A stretch of 64,000 nucleotides of DNA from an uncultured Pseudomonadota bacterium (GCA_902826775.1 CADEHE010000014.1:59163-123162), one strand, 5' to 3'. Counted from the stretch's first letter, positions 24,541-33,258 are shown. Made by a program: numbers and translations. The notes: generated by a model from the sequence alone, not told the origin.

Positions 24541-26232
24541 ATGAAGCAGTTCAAATTGCGCCAACTCGCTTGGTGCATATCGCTAGTCGGTTTGAGTGGG
24601 ACAGCTTTTGGGCAAGCAGTTAATGACGCGGCGCTGGCGGCAGAGGCGGGCGACAACTGGATCCATACCAATGGCAACTATGCCGCGCATCGCTTCAGCA
24701 CGCTCGACAAGATTAACGCTGGCAATGCCGGCAAGCTGAAAGTCGCGTGGGTCGCAACCGTGGGTGGCAAGACCGATGCACAGGCAACACCAAGCGTGCA
24801 CAACGGCGTCATCTACTTCCCGCAAGACAATAAGGTCTTCGCCATTGATGGCAAGAGCGGCAAGCTGCTGTGGAAGTACGAGCACAAGCTGCCGGATGAT
24901 TGGGGCGGCTACAATGTGCCGTTCTTCACCGGCAAGCACCGCGGCGTGGCGCTTTATGGCGACAACGTGTACTTTCTGTCCAACGACGTGAAACTTCACG
25001 CCATCGACATGAAGACCGGCAAGGCGAAGTTCGTCAAGGACTATGCTGCCGACGGTTTCCAGTACCCGAAAGACTTTGCCAAATCGAAGGATTCCAACGG
25101 GTACTGCATCACCGTTGGCCCGATGGCCGTGCCGGGCGCGATCATTGTTCCGCTTAACGCTGCAGACACAGGTGGGTTGCCGGGTTATGTGCTAGGCGCA
25201 GACCCCGCTAGCGGCAACATTAAATGGAAAGCCAATATGATTCCCGCCAAGGGCGAACCCGGTGGCGACACCTGGCCAGAGGAGGCCAAGGCATTCGGTG
25301 GCGCAGGTGTTTGGATCATCGGTTCGTACGATCCAGAAACGAAGCAGTATTTCACCGGCACATCGAACGCTTACGAATGGAATCCGAAGAACCGTGGCGG
25401 CGGAAAGATGGACAATGTCGGTGCAGCGAGCATTGTTGCGATGAATGCGGAAACTGGCAAGGTCAACTGGCGCTGGACAGGTGTGCCGGGCGATCCTTGG
25501 GACTTCGATCTCCCGCAAACCCCCATTTTGATCAAGATGAATGGTAAGACCACGATCGTCCAGCCGAACAAGACCGGGTACGCACACTACCTCGATGCGG
25601 CGACGGGTAGGTTTTTGAGGGCCGACAAGTTCATTGACAAATTGGATTGGATCAAAGGCTACGGCGAGGACGGACGGCCGCAAGGCATGATTGCTCTGCC
25701 GAAAGAAGGCGGCGACCCGGTGACCATCTCTCCGGGGCTGCTGGGCGGCGTGAATATGTATCCGAGCGCTTACAATCCAGGTACCGGGTTGATGTATTTG
25801 GCTTCTGCGGAGTCCGCGATGAAATATGGCTACGAGGAAATCAAAGTGATTAGCAACGTGCGGCATTTCGGCGCATATCAAGAGTTCATTTTTGGCAACG
25901 AGATCAACCGCGCGATGGATGTGAAGTCCGGTAAAGAAGCTTGGCGCAGCGACGAGGGCAAGCCCGGCTATGCTGGCGGGATGCTAACGACCGCGGGTGG
26001 GCTAACCATCTGGACGACTCAAGGCGGTACATTTAAGGTGGCCGATGCTAAGAGCGGCAAGCTGCTGTTCAGCCAAGACCTCGGCGTAGCGGCCAAGGCT
26101 GGCCCGGCGACTTATACCGTGGGCGGCAAGCAAATGATCGTGCAAGCGCTTGGCGGCACGCCGGGTTTCGGTCGCGACGAGGCTCACAAGGCTGAGTTCG
26201 GTCACATGCTTGTTGCTTATACGGTCGAGTAA
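24541..26232 (+). CDS. PQQ-dependent methanol/ethanol-family dehydrogenase homologue with altered active-site residues
   Basis: A 563-residue periplasmic eight-bladed propeller with signal peptide (cleavage after FGQ, about 25). The family fold is clear: NWIHTNGNYAAHRFSTLDKIN, GKLKVAWVATVG, and several W-motif repeats (KSGKLLWKYEH, ASGNIKWKANM, ETGKVNWRWTG). GAGVWIIGSYDPE supplies the probable PQQ-stacking Trp (W258), and TGTSN the metal-ligand Asn (N276). But other canonical positions differ in my by-eye alignment. The catalytic Asp of (A/R)DxDTG is Asn302 (VAMNAETG), and the lanthanide-type second Asp is Glu304. The PQQ-contact Glu near HEGAP is Gln81, the Arg is Lys344, and the adjacent-Cys disulphide is absent (about 124-125 is YN). 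A cytochrome c gene follows. Family certain, activity uncertain. Confidence 0.88.
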   Translation: MKQFKLRQLAWCISLVGLSGTAFGQAVNDAALAAEAGDNWIHTNGNYAAHRFSTLDKINAGNAGKLKVAWVATVGGKTDAQATPSVHNGVIYFPQDNKVFAIDGKSGKLLWKYEHKLPDDWGGYNVPFFTGKHRGVALYGDNVYFLSNDVKLHAIDMKTGKAKFVKDYAADGFQYPKDFAKSKDSNGYCITVGPMAVPGAIIVPLNAADTGGLPGYVLGADPASGNIKWKANMIPAKGEPGGDTWPEEAKAFGGAGVWIIGSYDPETKQYFTGTSNAYEWNPKNRGGGKMDNVGAASIVAMNAETGKVNWRWTGVPGDPWDFDLPQTPILIKMNGKTTIVQPNKTGYAHYLDAATGRFLRADKFIDKLDWIKGYGEDGRPQGMIALPKEGGDPVTISPGLLGGVNMYPSAYNPGTGLMYLASAESAMKYGYEEIKVISNVRHFGAYQEFIFGNEINRAMDVKSGKEAWRSDEGKPGYAGGMLTTAGGLTIWTTQGGTFKVADAKSGKLLFSQDLGVAAKAGPATYTVGGKQMIVQALGGTPGFGRDEAHKAEFGHMLVAYTVE

Positions 26233-26263
26233 ACCGGCTCTCAGCAATAGCCGTTGTTTCAGG

Positions 26264-26290
26264 AGGCGCGCACGAGAGTGCGCGCCTTTT
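26264..26290 (+). terminator. Intrinsic terminator after the quinoprotein dehydrogenase
   Basis: AGGCGCGCAC / GTGCGCGCCT stem of ten pairs, GAGA loop and a TTTT tail. It lies between the dehydrogenase and the cytochrome c gene, so it may reduce read-through and keep dehydrogenase mRNA in excess. Confidence 0.85.
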
Positions 26291-26315
26291 CTTCGATAAA
26301 ATCAAGGCAAGGGAT

Positions 26316-26732
26316 ATGAATTTCAAAGCAGTTTTATCGTCGGCGCTCATGCTCGGAGTGTTCTTGCTCGGCGCACATGCGAACGCACAGGACGTTCCAG
26401 AAGCGAATCCGTACTCCGGCGATGAAGCCAAAATACGCAGTGGAAAATCGGATTACCGCGCAATCTGTTCGCTGTGCCACGGCGGGAGGGCCGACGGCGC
26501 TGGCGAGCGCGGTACCGGCGCCAGCACGCCGGCGGATTTGCGCAAATTCAACAAAGGTTTCCGCCGCTACGTCGATATCGTGAAGAACGGTGTGCAAAAG
26601 CCCGGTCGCGACATTAAGGACATGCCGGCCTGGGGCGGCGTCATTGACGACGAAACGATTTACAAGATCGGCGCTTTTCTCGAGACGCTCGCGATTGAGG
26701 GCGCCGACTGGAAGGAAGGGAAGAAGAATTGA
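26316..26732 (+). CDS. Periplasmic cytochrome c, probable electron acceptor of the quinoprotein dehydrogenase
   Basis: A 138-residue c-type cytochrome with a signal peptide cleaved after ANA (about residue 24). One haem site, CSLCH (51-55), and a distal Met ligand in DIKDMPAWGG (about M107), so class I. The RADGAGERGTGASTPADL stretch is usual in cytochromes paired with PQQ alcohol dehydrogenases (XoxG-like). It starts 83 bases after the dehydrogenase, beyond a terminator hairpin. It probably takes electrons from reduced PQQ and passes them to the terminal oxidase chain; the pairing is inferred from position. Confidence 0.88.
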   Translation: MNFKAVLSSALMLGVFLLGAHANAQDVPEANPYSGDEAKIRSGKSDYRAICSLCHGGRADGAGERGTGASTPADLRKFNKGFRRYVDIVKNGVQKPGRDIKDMPAWGGVIDDETIYKIGAFLETLAIEGADWKEGKKN

Positions 26733-26817
26733 TTGGTCGAGCAGATCACTACTAGTCCCGGATGCGGGCGGCGATAGCCGTCCGTCCTCCGGCGTTTTTC
26801 CTCAATAGAATCCGCAA

Positions 26818-27366
26818 TCAGTCGCTATCCCCATCGTCATCATCGCGTTTGATGGACGTAGGCAGTTCCGCACTGCCGGTATCGGCGGCTTCCATCTTCC
26901 CGGTCGCTACTGAAACGAATTCCGCTGCGCAATAACTTGTTACCTCGCAGGTGAGCACGATGTTCACCTCGCGCCCTTCCCAGCGGTATTGCTCGATGCG
27001 CTTGTACGGTTTAGTCGATGCACCATGTTGACCATGCAACGCCTCGATCAGCGTTTTCTTGTTGTCGGTGCCGTAGGTCTGCACGACGCCCGCGCTGAAC
27101 CTGTCTTTGTAGAAGCGATAAGCAATCTTGATCGCGTCGGCTTGCCCAACCGCGAGCTTCTCGCCGGGTTTGGTGTAGTAGGTGACGTCGCCTTCACGAC
27201 GAACTAGTTTCAAGCCAGCGTCATCGCGTGGTAAGGCACTGCTCCAGCCGAGGCCACGAAAATCCGTCGGTTCGTTGGTCATATCCGCGCCGCGGACGTT
27301 GCTCGCGAGTGCGGCACATACAGTAGCGGTAGCGGCGGTGATTAGAGTTCTGGTCAGTATGTGCAT
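26818..27366 (-). CDS. Uncharacterised exported protein
   Basis: A 182-residue product with a signal peptide (LITAATATVCAALASNVRGA). The mature part reads as one small alpha/beta domain (FRGLGWSSALPRDDAGLKLVRREGDVTYYTKPGE, then AYRFYKDRFSAGVVQTYG) with two Cys (LTCEVTSYCAAEF, about 142 and 148) and an acidic tail DDDDGDSD. The pattern 'GxxWG..L..... L......G....Y......' recalls small periplasmic proteins that judge a ligand or pseudo-substrate, but no named family comes to mind. I chose Met 27366, which gives the signal peptide. Convergent with the cytochrome c gene. Confidence 0.7.
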   Translation of the reverse strand: MHILTRTLITAATATVCAALASNVRGADMTNEPTDFRGLGWSSALPRDDAGLKLVRREGDVTYYTKPGEKLAVGQADAIKIAYRFYKDRFSAGVVQTYGTDNKKTLIEALHGQHGASTKPYKRIEQYRWEGREVNIVLTCEVTSYCAAEFVSVATGKMEAADTGSAELPTSIKRDDDDGDSD

Positions 27367-27397
27367 GAGAAAATGACGTCGATTGAATTGATGGGAC

Positions 27398-28426
27398 TCA
27401 ACGCGGAAATTTCTCCGCCAGCCGCGGATGCTGCAGTGCCTCGCGATTGACCACGTACTTTGGAATGCGCCCGTTCGCCACATCCACAACAGAGGTAAAC
27501 ACGCTTTCCGCGATCATGCGGAAGCATTCGTCGGTCCAGCAGATCGAGTGTGGCGTGGCGATGACATTCGGTAGTTTAAGGATGGGATTGTCGCCCGGCG
27601 TGGGCTCCTGCTCAAAAACATCAAGTGCGGCCCCGGCGATAACACCGTCCTTTAGCGCGGCATAAGCCGCTTTTTCGTCAACGGTCGGCCCGCGCGAGGT
27701 GTTGATCAGGTAGGCCGACTTCTTCATCTGCTTAAATTCAGTGACGCCGACGATAGCGCGCGTCTCGCTGTTCAGCGGGCAGTTGACCGTAAGGAAATCG
27801 CTTTCGCGCATGAGGGTGGCTTTGTCGACCAACTTGACGCCCAGCTCATCCACTTCGCTCTGTTTGACGTAGGGGTCGTAGGCCAGGTGCACCATGTTCC
27901 ACGGTTTGATCAGGCGGAAAATCTCTTTGCCAATATTGCCGACACCAATCGATCCAATAGTCTTGCCGATCAAGCCCTCGCCCATGTGGCTGGTGGTTTC
28001 CGTCCAACGGCCGGTCTTGGTCAGCATGTCTTTGGTGAAGAGCTTGTGCGACAGCGCCAACACGAACAACACCACGCTCGAGGCTACCGGACGCCGCACG
28101 CCGTCGGGCGTGATGGTGAGCACGACGCCGTTTTCTGTGCAAGCGGGAACGTCGATCGAGTCATAACCGACGCCGTGGCGCGCGACGATGCACAGGCGCT
28201 TGTCGCTGCCCGAGACAGTTGCGCGCGTGACTTTGGGCATCAGCACGCACAGGCCGTCGTACTTGGATGCGTGCACGGCGGTTAACTCGGTGACCCTTTC
28301 GGGCAAGAACTCAAACTCGATCTTCGGCTCGCGCTTGAATATATCCAGCGCGCGCGCGTCGAACACCGGGGTGCCGTCCGCCCGCATCGCATCGCGTGTG
28401 ATGCCGACCTTGAATTTTGCCGCCAT
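27398..28426 (-). CDS. D-isomer-specific 2-hydroxyacid dehydrogenase
   Basis: A 342-residue NAD-dependent oxidoreductase of the phosphoglycerate/glyoxylate dehydrogenase superfamily. The Rossmann motif is IGSIGVGNIGKEI (about residues 155-167). The catalytic triad is present: Arg in NTSRGPTVDE, Glu in DVFEQEP and His in ATPHSICWTDE. CLNP-like (here VNCPLNSETR) is typical. The start at 28426 has AGAGGAG upstream; the longer frame to 28561 is not supported. It could act on hydroxypyruvate, glyoxylate or a sugar-acid product. It diverges from a sugar-type ABC importer, so a catabolic partnership is possible. The substrate cannot be told from sequence. Confidence 0.88.
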   Translation of the reverse strand: MAAKFKVGITRDAMRADGTPVFDARALDIFKREPKIEFEFLPERVTELTAVHASKYDGLCVLMPKVTRATVSGSDKRLCIVARHGVGYDSIDVPACTENGVVLTITPDGVRRPVASSVVLFVLALSHKLFTKDMLTKTGRWTETTSHMGEGLIGKTIGSIGVGNIGKEIFRLIKPWNMVHLAYDPYVKQSEVDELGVKLVDKATLMRESDFLTVNCPLNSETRAIVGVTEFKQMKKSAYLINTSRGPTVDEKAAYAALKDGVIAGAALDVFEQEPTPGDNPILKLPNVIATPHSICWTDECFRMIAESVFTSVVDVANGRIPKYVVNREALQHPRLAEKFPR

Positions 28427-28504
28427 GCTCCGTCTCCTCTGATCTTTAGGGCCGATGATGCTGCGTGGCACGCTTTTGTGCAAGCGCGCTATCGTACCTA
28501 CAAC

Positions 28505-28660
28505 TAGGGTGGCCGACCGGAGGCATGCCGGCCCCGGGAGGCGGGTAAGTCTCCTCGCCATGGCGGAAAACGCCTTGACCGCAAGCTAGCGCCATGGGCA
28601 GAATCCCTACCGGGCTGCAAAGGCGTCCAGAAGGGCCTGCCGCAAGTCCTAAGAAAACCA
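28505..28660 (+). other. Possible structured 5' leader upstream of the ABC importer
   Basis: Several adjacent hairpins can be drawn: GGCCG/CGGCC around 28511-28533, GGAG/CTCC around 28537-28554, and a clear eight-pair stem CCATGGCG (28558-28565) / CGCCATGG (28590-28597) enclosing GGAAAACGCCTTGACCGCAAG. No known riboswitch class is recognised and no U-rich terminator follows. The region lies between two divergent genes and ends 22 bases before the binding-protein ATG. Confidence 0.35.
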
Positions 28661-28681
28661 TTGCAACGAGGAGGAGACCTC

Positions 28682-30148
28682 ATGTTTAGCACCCCTAAGG
28701 CCGCGGCGCGTTTCACGCGCACCGCAGCAGCATCTTTGGCGTTTGCGGTCGTGGCCGCCGGCACCAGCGCTTTCGCGCAGAGCGCCGCTCAGCGCGCCGT
28801 AGACGCCGCCAAGAAAATGTGCAACGGCAAGACCATTACCATCGTTTGGGAAGCCGGATTGCAGTCGCTCGATCCGAAGAATTATTCCGGTCCCGAGTGG
28901 GAAAAGCTCACCACTTGCAAAGTGAGTGTGGTGGAAGTGTCCACATCCGAGATGTTTACCAAGATCATGCAGGAATACCGCGCCGGCACGGGGGCGTACG
29001 ACGCGCTGAATGTCATTCCTGCCTGGATGCCGGATTTGGTGCAAGCCGGCGCGTTGGAACAACTCGACGCCATGGTCGATAAATATGGCTTCCGCGACGA
29101 GTTGCAAAAGATCGCGCCGACCTACCGCGACAACCAGATGAAGGTAAACGGCAAGATCTACGGCTTTCCCGACGATGGCGACGTTTTCGTCATGTACTAC
29201 CGCAAAGATATTTTCGCTGATGCCGAGTTGCAAAAGGCGTTCAAAGCCAAGCTGGGCTATGACTTGGCGCCGCCCAAAACCTGGAAGCAGTTCATGGAAA
29301 TCGGCCAGTTCCTGACCGACTCGCTCAAGAGCAAAGGCATCTACGGCGCTTCGCAGTTCCGTGAACCGGGCTACGGCAATTTCATGTTCCAAGAGCGCTT
29401 CCGCAACGAAGGCGGCAAGTTCTTCGACGCCAACATGAAGGCGCAAATCAACAATGCCATCGGCGTGAAAGTGCTGACCGAGTGGCGCGCCGAGAACAAG
29501 TTCATGCCCGCGGGCGTGGAAAAATTCGGTTTCGTCGAGAACCTCGCCACTTTCTTGAAAGGCGAGAGCGCGATGACCATCTCTTGGCCGCCGTACGGCC
29601 GCTTCGCCGCCGGTTATCTGGCTGACGAAAAAGCGCTGGACTGGGTGCCGAAATCGACCGTGGCGGGCAAAGTCGGTTACGCGTTGCCGCCGGGTGGTCA
29701 TCCGCAGCTGGCCGCAGGTTTCGCCTTGTCAGTCGCCTCAACCAGCAAGAACAAAGAACTCGCTTATTTGTTTATCCAATGGCTGAACAGCGAAGAGACT
29801 TCGATGAAGCGCGTGCAACTGCCTTATGCCCTGCGCGACCCGTTTCGCGATTCGCACTTCACCAGCAAGGAATACTTGAGCAAGTGGCCGGATGCGAAAG
29901 ACTACCTGGCCGCGCTGCAGGCGGGTTCCAAGACCGGTCTGCTTGATCTGTCGCTGATCCAGACGGATAAGTATGAAGAAGCGCTGCGCCAAGGCATCAG
30001 CCGTTTGTGGGCAGGCGACGATCCGAAGAAAATTCTGGATGATGTAGCCAAGTCATGGGACGAGACGACCGCCAAGATCGGCGTCGACAAACAAAAGGCC
30101 GTTTACAACGCCTGGGCCGCCAAGGGCGGTGCTTATCCCAAGAAATAG
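28682..30148 (+). CDS. Carbohydrate-type ABC transporter, periplasmic binding protein
   Basis: A 488-residue family-1 extracellular solute-binding protein with a signal peptide ending in SAFAQ (about residue 33). Landmarks: ITIVWEAGLQSLDPKNYSGPEWEKLT near the mature start, VEVSTSEMFTKIMQEYRAGTGAYD (the variable-sugar contact region), NGKIYGFPDDGDVFVMYYRKDIF and AYLFIQWLNSEE. At this length it is larger than maltose-binding proteins (about 370-400) and closer to polyol/glycerol-3-phosphate or oligosaccharide binders. A strong ribosome-binding site (GAGGAGGAG) precedes ATG 28682. First gene of the importer cluster, followed by a terminator-like hairpin that may keep its level above that of the permeases. 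Confidence 0.88.
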   Translation: MFSTPKAAARFTRTAAASLAFAVVAAGTSAFAQSAAQRAVDAAKKMCNGKTITIVWEAGLQSLDPKNYSGPEWEKLTTCKVSVVEVSTSEMFTKIMQEYRAGTGAYDALNVIPAWMPDLVQAGALEQLDAMVDKYGFRDELQKIAPTYRDNQMKVNGKIYGFPDDGDVFVMYYRKDIFADAELQKAFKAKLGYDLAPPKTWKQFMEIGQFLTDSLKSKGIYGASQFREPGYGNFMFQERFRNEGGKFFDANMKAQINNAIGVKVLTEWRAENKFMPAGVEKFGFVENLATFLKGESAMTISWPPYGRFAAGYLADEKALDWVPKSTVAGKVGYALPPGGHPQLAAGFALSVASTSKNKELAYLFIQWLNSEETSMKRVQLPYALRDPFRDSHFTSKEYLSKWPDAKDYLAALQAGSKTGLLDLSLIQTDKYEEALRQGISRLWAGDDPKKILDDVAKSWDETTAKIGVDKQKAVYNAWAAKGGAYPKK

Positions 30149-30214
30149 ATCCGCGGTTGCGAGGAGCGCTCATGTGGCTGCTCGCAAGTAGGTTGGTCAA
30201 GCGGGGAGGAATCC

Positions 30215-30246
30215 ACTTCGCCGGGGATACCCGGCGAAGTCTTTTC
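30215..30246 (+). terminator. Hairpin terminator/attenuator between binding protein and permeases
   Basis: ACTTCGCCGGG / CCCGGCGAAGT, 11 pairs with a GATA loop, then CTTTTC. Partial termination here would leave extra binding-protein mRNA, a common arrangement in ABC importer operons. Confidence 0.75.
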
Positions 30247-30293
30247 ATGAGACCCTTTGCCGTGGCGGTCTCGCAAGGTATCTATAAGGGAGT

Positions 30294-31199
30294 ATGACGG
30301 TTTCTAGCGATGCATTGGCGCGCCCGCGTGCCCCCGTGGGCGAGCGGGGATTCAAGTATTTGCTGATCGCTCCATCGGTGTTTCTGCTGCTGGCGATCGG
30401 CATTTTTCCGCTGCTTTACATGCTCGTGGTGAGCTTTGTCGGCATCGACATGATGGCGGAAGACTGGAGCTTTAAGGGGCTGGCCAACTACAAAGCGGCG
30501 TTCGCCGATGCGCGGCTGTGGCAGGCGCTTGGTCATACATTGATTATTACTGCGGTCGCGTTGCCGCTGGAATTGCTGCTCGGTTTGGCGATGGCGCAGC
30601 TATTTCTCGAAAAGTTTCCTGGGCGGCAGATTTTTGTGGCGCTATTGGTGCTGCCGACAGTTGTATCGCCGATAGTGGCGGGCGCGACTTGGTCGCTGAT
30701 GTTCGACAATCGTTATGGACCGATCAACCAAATTCTTGGCTGGATATTCGGCAAAGAAATGCCGCTGTTGTGGACCGTCGATCCCACCTTGGTTTACCCG
30801 GCGATCATCGTAGCCGAGGTGTGGCAGTGGACGCCGTTCATGTTCTTGCTGCTGCTTGCCGCGCTGTCCAACGTCGACAAATCGCAATTGGAGGCGGCCT
30901 CCATCGACGGCGCCGGCTATTGGATGACTTTTCGCAAAATCGTTCTGCCGGCGATTTGGCCGGTGATGGCCATTGCGTTGTTGATCCGCGCACTCGATCT
31001 GTTCCGCATCTTTGACATCATCTGGGCATTGACCAAGGGAGGGCCGGGTACCATGACGGAGACGATCTCGGTATTTACCTACGTCAAGGGCTTTACCCAG
31101 TTCGAGATCAGCTACGCGGCGGCGGTGGCGCTGATCATCATCGTTCTGCTGACCGTCGCCGTGACGTGGATGCTCAAAAAGATTGAAATTGCCAGGTAG
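30294..31199 (+). CDS. Carbohydrate-type ABC transporter permease 1 (MalF-like)
   Basis: A 301-residue inner-membrane permease with six predicted helices. The N-terminal helix FKYLLIAPSVFLLLAIGIFPLLYMLVVSF and the cytoplasmic coupling loop EAASIDGAGYWMTFRKIVLPAIWPVM (EAA motif, about residues 198-223) are typical of sugar importers of the CUT1 group. ALTKGGPGTMTETISVFTYVKGF is the conserved segment before the last helix. It lies 145 bases after the binding-protein gene and six bases before the second permease. It forms a heterodimeric channel with the next gene product. Confidence 0.93.
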   Translation: MTVSSDALARPRAPVGERGFKYLLIAPSVFLLLAIGIFPLLYMLVVSFVGIDMMAEDWSFKGLANYKAAFADARLWQALGHTLIITAVALPLELLLGLAMAQLFLEKFPGRQIFVALLVLPTVVSPIVAGATWSLMFDNRYGPINQILGWIFGKEMPLLWTVDPTLVYPAIIVAEVWQWTPFMFLLLLAALSNVDKSQLEAASIDGAGYWMTFRKIVLPAIWPVMAIALLIRALDLFRIFDIIWALTKGGPGTMTETISVFTYVKGFTQFEISYAAAVALIIIVLLTVAVTWMLKKIEIAR

Positions 31200-31205
31200 C
31201 CGGGG

Positions 31206-32021
31206 ATGAGCAAGGGGACACTGTTCTGGCGTTATGTGGCCGCGATTGCGATCACGGTGTTCTTTTTGTTCCCAATCTATTGGTTGTTTATCATCTCATT
31301 CAAAACGCCGGACGAGATTTTTTCCTTTCCGCCCAAATGGTATCCGGGGCAAATCCATTTCGGTAACTACGCGGTATTGTTCAAAGACGGCGACGCTGTC
31401 ACAGTATGGAACAGCTTGGTCGTCGCCGGGGTGAGCACGGTGCTGGCGATGATATTGGGCACTTTGTGCGCGTACAGCATCGCGCGCTTTCGCACCGGTG
31501 GTGAAAACTTGGCCAATTGGATTATTTCGCAGCGCATGGTGCCGCCCATCGCCATCGTGTTTCCGGTGTTTCTCATGTACGTGAAACTCGGGCTGGTCGA
31601 TACTTACATCGGCATCATTTTGTTGTACACCGCGTTCAATCTTCCGTACGTGATCTGGATGATGCGCGGTTACATACAAGATGTGCCCAAGGCGCTGGAA
31701 GAATCCGCGCTCGTCGACGGCTGCACGCGCTGGCAGGTGATTTGGAAGGTGGTGTTCCCCATGTGCCGCGCCGGGTTGCTCGCCACGGCGATTTTTACTT
31801 TCATCTTCGCGTGGAATGAGTTCTTATTCGCACTGGTATTGACGCGCACCGAGGTCACGACGTATACGGTGCAGGTGACGCACTACTTCGGCGGCCAATC
31901 GAATTTTTGGGCGAAGATTTCGGCCATGAGCGTGCTCGGAACACTGCCGGTCTTTATCGCGGTAGCGTTCATGCAGAAGTACTTGGTGCGGGGGATTTCG
32001 TTGGGGGCGGTGAAGGGATAG
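31206..32021 (+). CDS. Carbohydrate-type ABC transporter permease 2 (MalG-like)
   Basis: A 271-residue inner-membrane permease of the CUT1 group. The first helix VAAIAITVFFLFPIYWLFIISFKTPDEIF, the QRMVPPIAIVFPVFLMYVKLGLVDTYIGIIL region (about 103-133) and the coupling loop EESALVDGCTRWQVIWKVVFPMC (EAA motif variant with EES, about 160-182) identify it. The product ends in a MalG-type QKYLVRGISLGAVKG. It pairs with the preceding permease and presumably uses the ATPase encoded 98 bases downstream. Confidence 0.93.
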   Translation: MSKGTLFWRYVAAIAITVFFLFPIYWLFIISFKTPDEIFSFPPKWYPGQIHFGNYAVLFKDGDAVTVWNSLVVAGVSTVLAMILGTLCAYSIARFRTGGENLANWIISQRMVPPIAIVFPVFLMYVKLGLVDTYIGIILLYTAFNLPYVIWMMRGYIQDVPKALEESALVDGCTRWQVIWKVVFPMCRAGLLATAIFTFIFAWNEFLFALVLTRTEVTTYTVQVTHYFGGQSNFWAKISAMSVLGTLPVFIAVAFMQKYLVRGISLGAVKG

Positions 32022-32042
32022 CGAATGCGTGAAGGCGTGAAC

Positions 32043-32083
32043 ACCCTCACCCCGGCCCTCTGTCTTAAGCAAGGGAGAGCGAG
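32043..32083 (+). repeat. Short dispersed intergenic repeat (CCCTCACCCCGGCCCTCT...AAGGGAGAG type)
   Basis: CCCTCACCCCGGCCCTCT followed by AAGCAAGGGAGAGCG resembles a widely scattered intergenic sequence in proteobacteria. The GCCCTCT and AGGGAG arms can pair into a small hairpin. It sits between permease 2 and the ATPase gene. Confidence 0.45.
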
Positions 32084-32119
32084 TTTGCGCGTTGTCGCTT
32101 TACGCTTTCACGGAACCAG

Positions 32120-33217
32120 ATGGCCGACCTAAAACTCACTCAACTTCACAAGCACTACGGCGCTGTCCACGCGGTGCGCGGTGTCGACTTGGAGATTCCT
32201 GCCGGCGAATTCACCGTGCTGGTGGGTTCGTCAGGGTGTGGCAAAAGCACGCTGCTGCGTACAATCGCCGGGCTGGAGCAAGCCGACCAAGGCAGCATCG
32301 AAATCGCCGGGCAGGTCGTCAACGACATGCCGCCGCGCGATCGCGACATCGCGATGGTGTTCCAGAATTACGCGCTGTATCCCTACATGAAAGTGTACGA
32401 CAACATCGCGTTTGGGCTGCGCGTGCGCAAAATGCCCGAGGCGGATATTGCGCAGAAAGTGAAGAGTGCGGCTGACATGCTGGCGATCGGCCATTTGTTG
32501 GATCGCTATCCGCGGCAGATGTCGGGCGGGCAGTTGCAGCGGGTGGCGATTGGGCGTGCAATTGTGCGCAACGCCCGGCTGTACTTGTTCGATGAGCCGC
32601 TGTCTAACCTCGACGCTCAATTGCGCGACGAAATGCGCAGTGAGATAAAACGCCTGCATCAAGAGTTGGGCAAGACCTTCATCTATGTGACGCACGATCA
32701 GATTGAAGCCATGACGCTCGCCGACCGTATCGTGCTGCTGCGCGAGGGACAGATCGAGCAGGCCGGTGCCCCCTTGGATATGTTCGAGCGGCCAGCGACG
32801 CAGTACGTAGCGGGGTTCCTCGGTTCACCGCCCATGAATTTTGTTCCGGCACGCCTCGTCGCCCAAGGCGGCGGCTACGCGGTGCGCCTGGAAGATGGCG
32901 CAGAACTGGCGCTTCCACCTGCTCGTGTGGCAAAGTTAGCGGCGCGAGCCGATCAGCCGGTGACATTGGGCCTGCGCCCGGAGCACATGAGCCGGGCAGA
33001 AGCCGCGTTGCGGCCGGGATTGGCGCGCTATTCGTCCCGTGTCGACTTGGTGCAACCGACTGGCTCGCGCACCTATGCGACCTTTAAGCTGGGGGGCGTG
33101 GAAGCAATTGCCGAACTGGACGCGCACGATGTACAGCGCGCCAATGAACGCATCGAGCTGGCGCTGGATATGAATCGTGCCGTGCTGATTGAGCCAAGCA
33201 CGCACCGCGTGTTGTGA
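32120..33217 (+). CDS. Carbohydrate-type ABC transporter ATPase (UgpC/MsmK/MalK-like)
   Basis: A 365-residue ATPase with the full CUT1 architecture: nucleotide-binding domain followed by a regulatory TOBE/OB-fold domain from about residue 235. Motifs are Walker A GSSGCGKST (about 37-45), Q-loop FQNYALYPYM, signature MSGGQLQR, Walker B LYLFDEPLSNLDAQLR, and H-loop VTHDQIEAMTLADRI. It powers the two upstream permeases. GSPPMNFVPARLV marks the domain junction. In a family of shared ATPases it could serve other importers too, but its place in the cluster points to this one. Confidence 0.93.
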   Translation: MADLKLTQLHKHYGAVHAVRGVDLEIPAGEFTVLVGSSGCGKSTLLRTIAGLEQADQGSIEIAGQVVNDMPPRDRDIAMVFQNYALYPYMKVYDNIAFGLRVRKMPEADIAQKVKSAADMLAIGHLLDRYPRQMSGGQLQRVAIGRAIVRNARLYLFDEPLSNLDAQLRDEMRSEIKRLHQELGKTFIYVTHDQIEAMTLADRIVLLREGQIEQAGAPLDMFERPATQYVAGFLGSPPMNFVPARLVAQGGGYAVRLEDGAELALPPARVAKLAARADQPVTLGLRPEHMSRAEAALRPGLARYSSRVDLVQPTGSRTYATFKLGGVEAIAELDAHDVQRANERIELALDMNRAVLIEPSTHRVL

Positions 33218-33258
33218 GCCAAAGTTGTGTATAAGGTGTTAAATCAGGGACTTAAACA

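Noticed and set aside
28649..29701. 350-residue minus-strand frame opposite the binding-protein gene
   Set aside because: Composition and lack of motifs mark it as a shadow. The plus-strand product has a signal peptide, conserved blocks and a strong ribosome-binding site.
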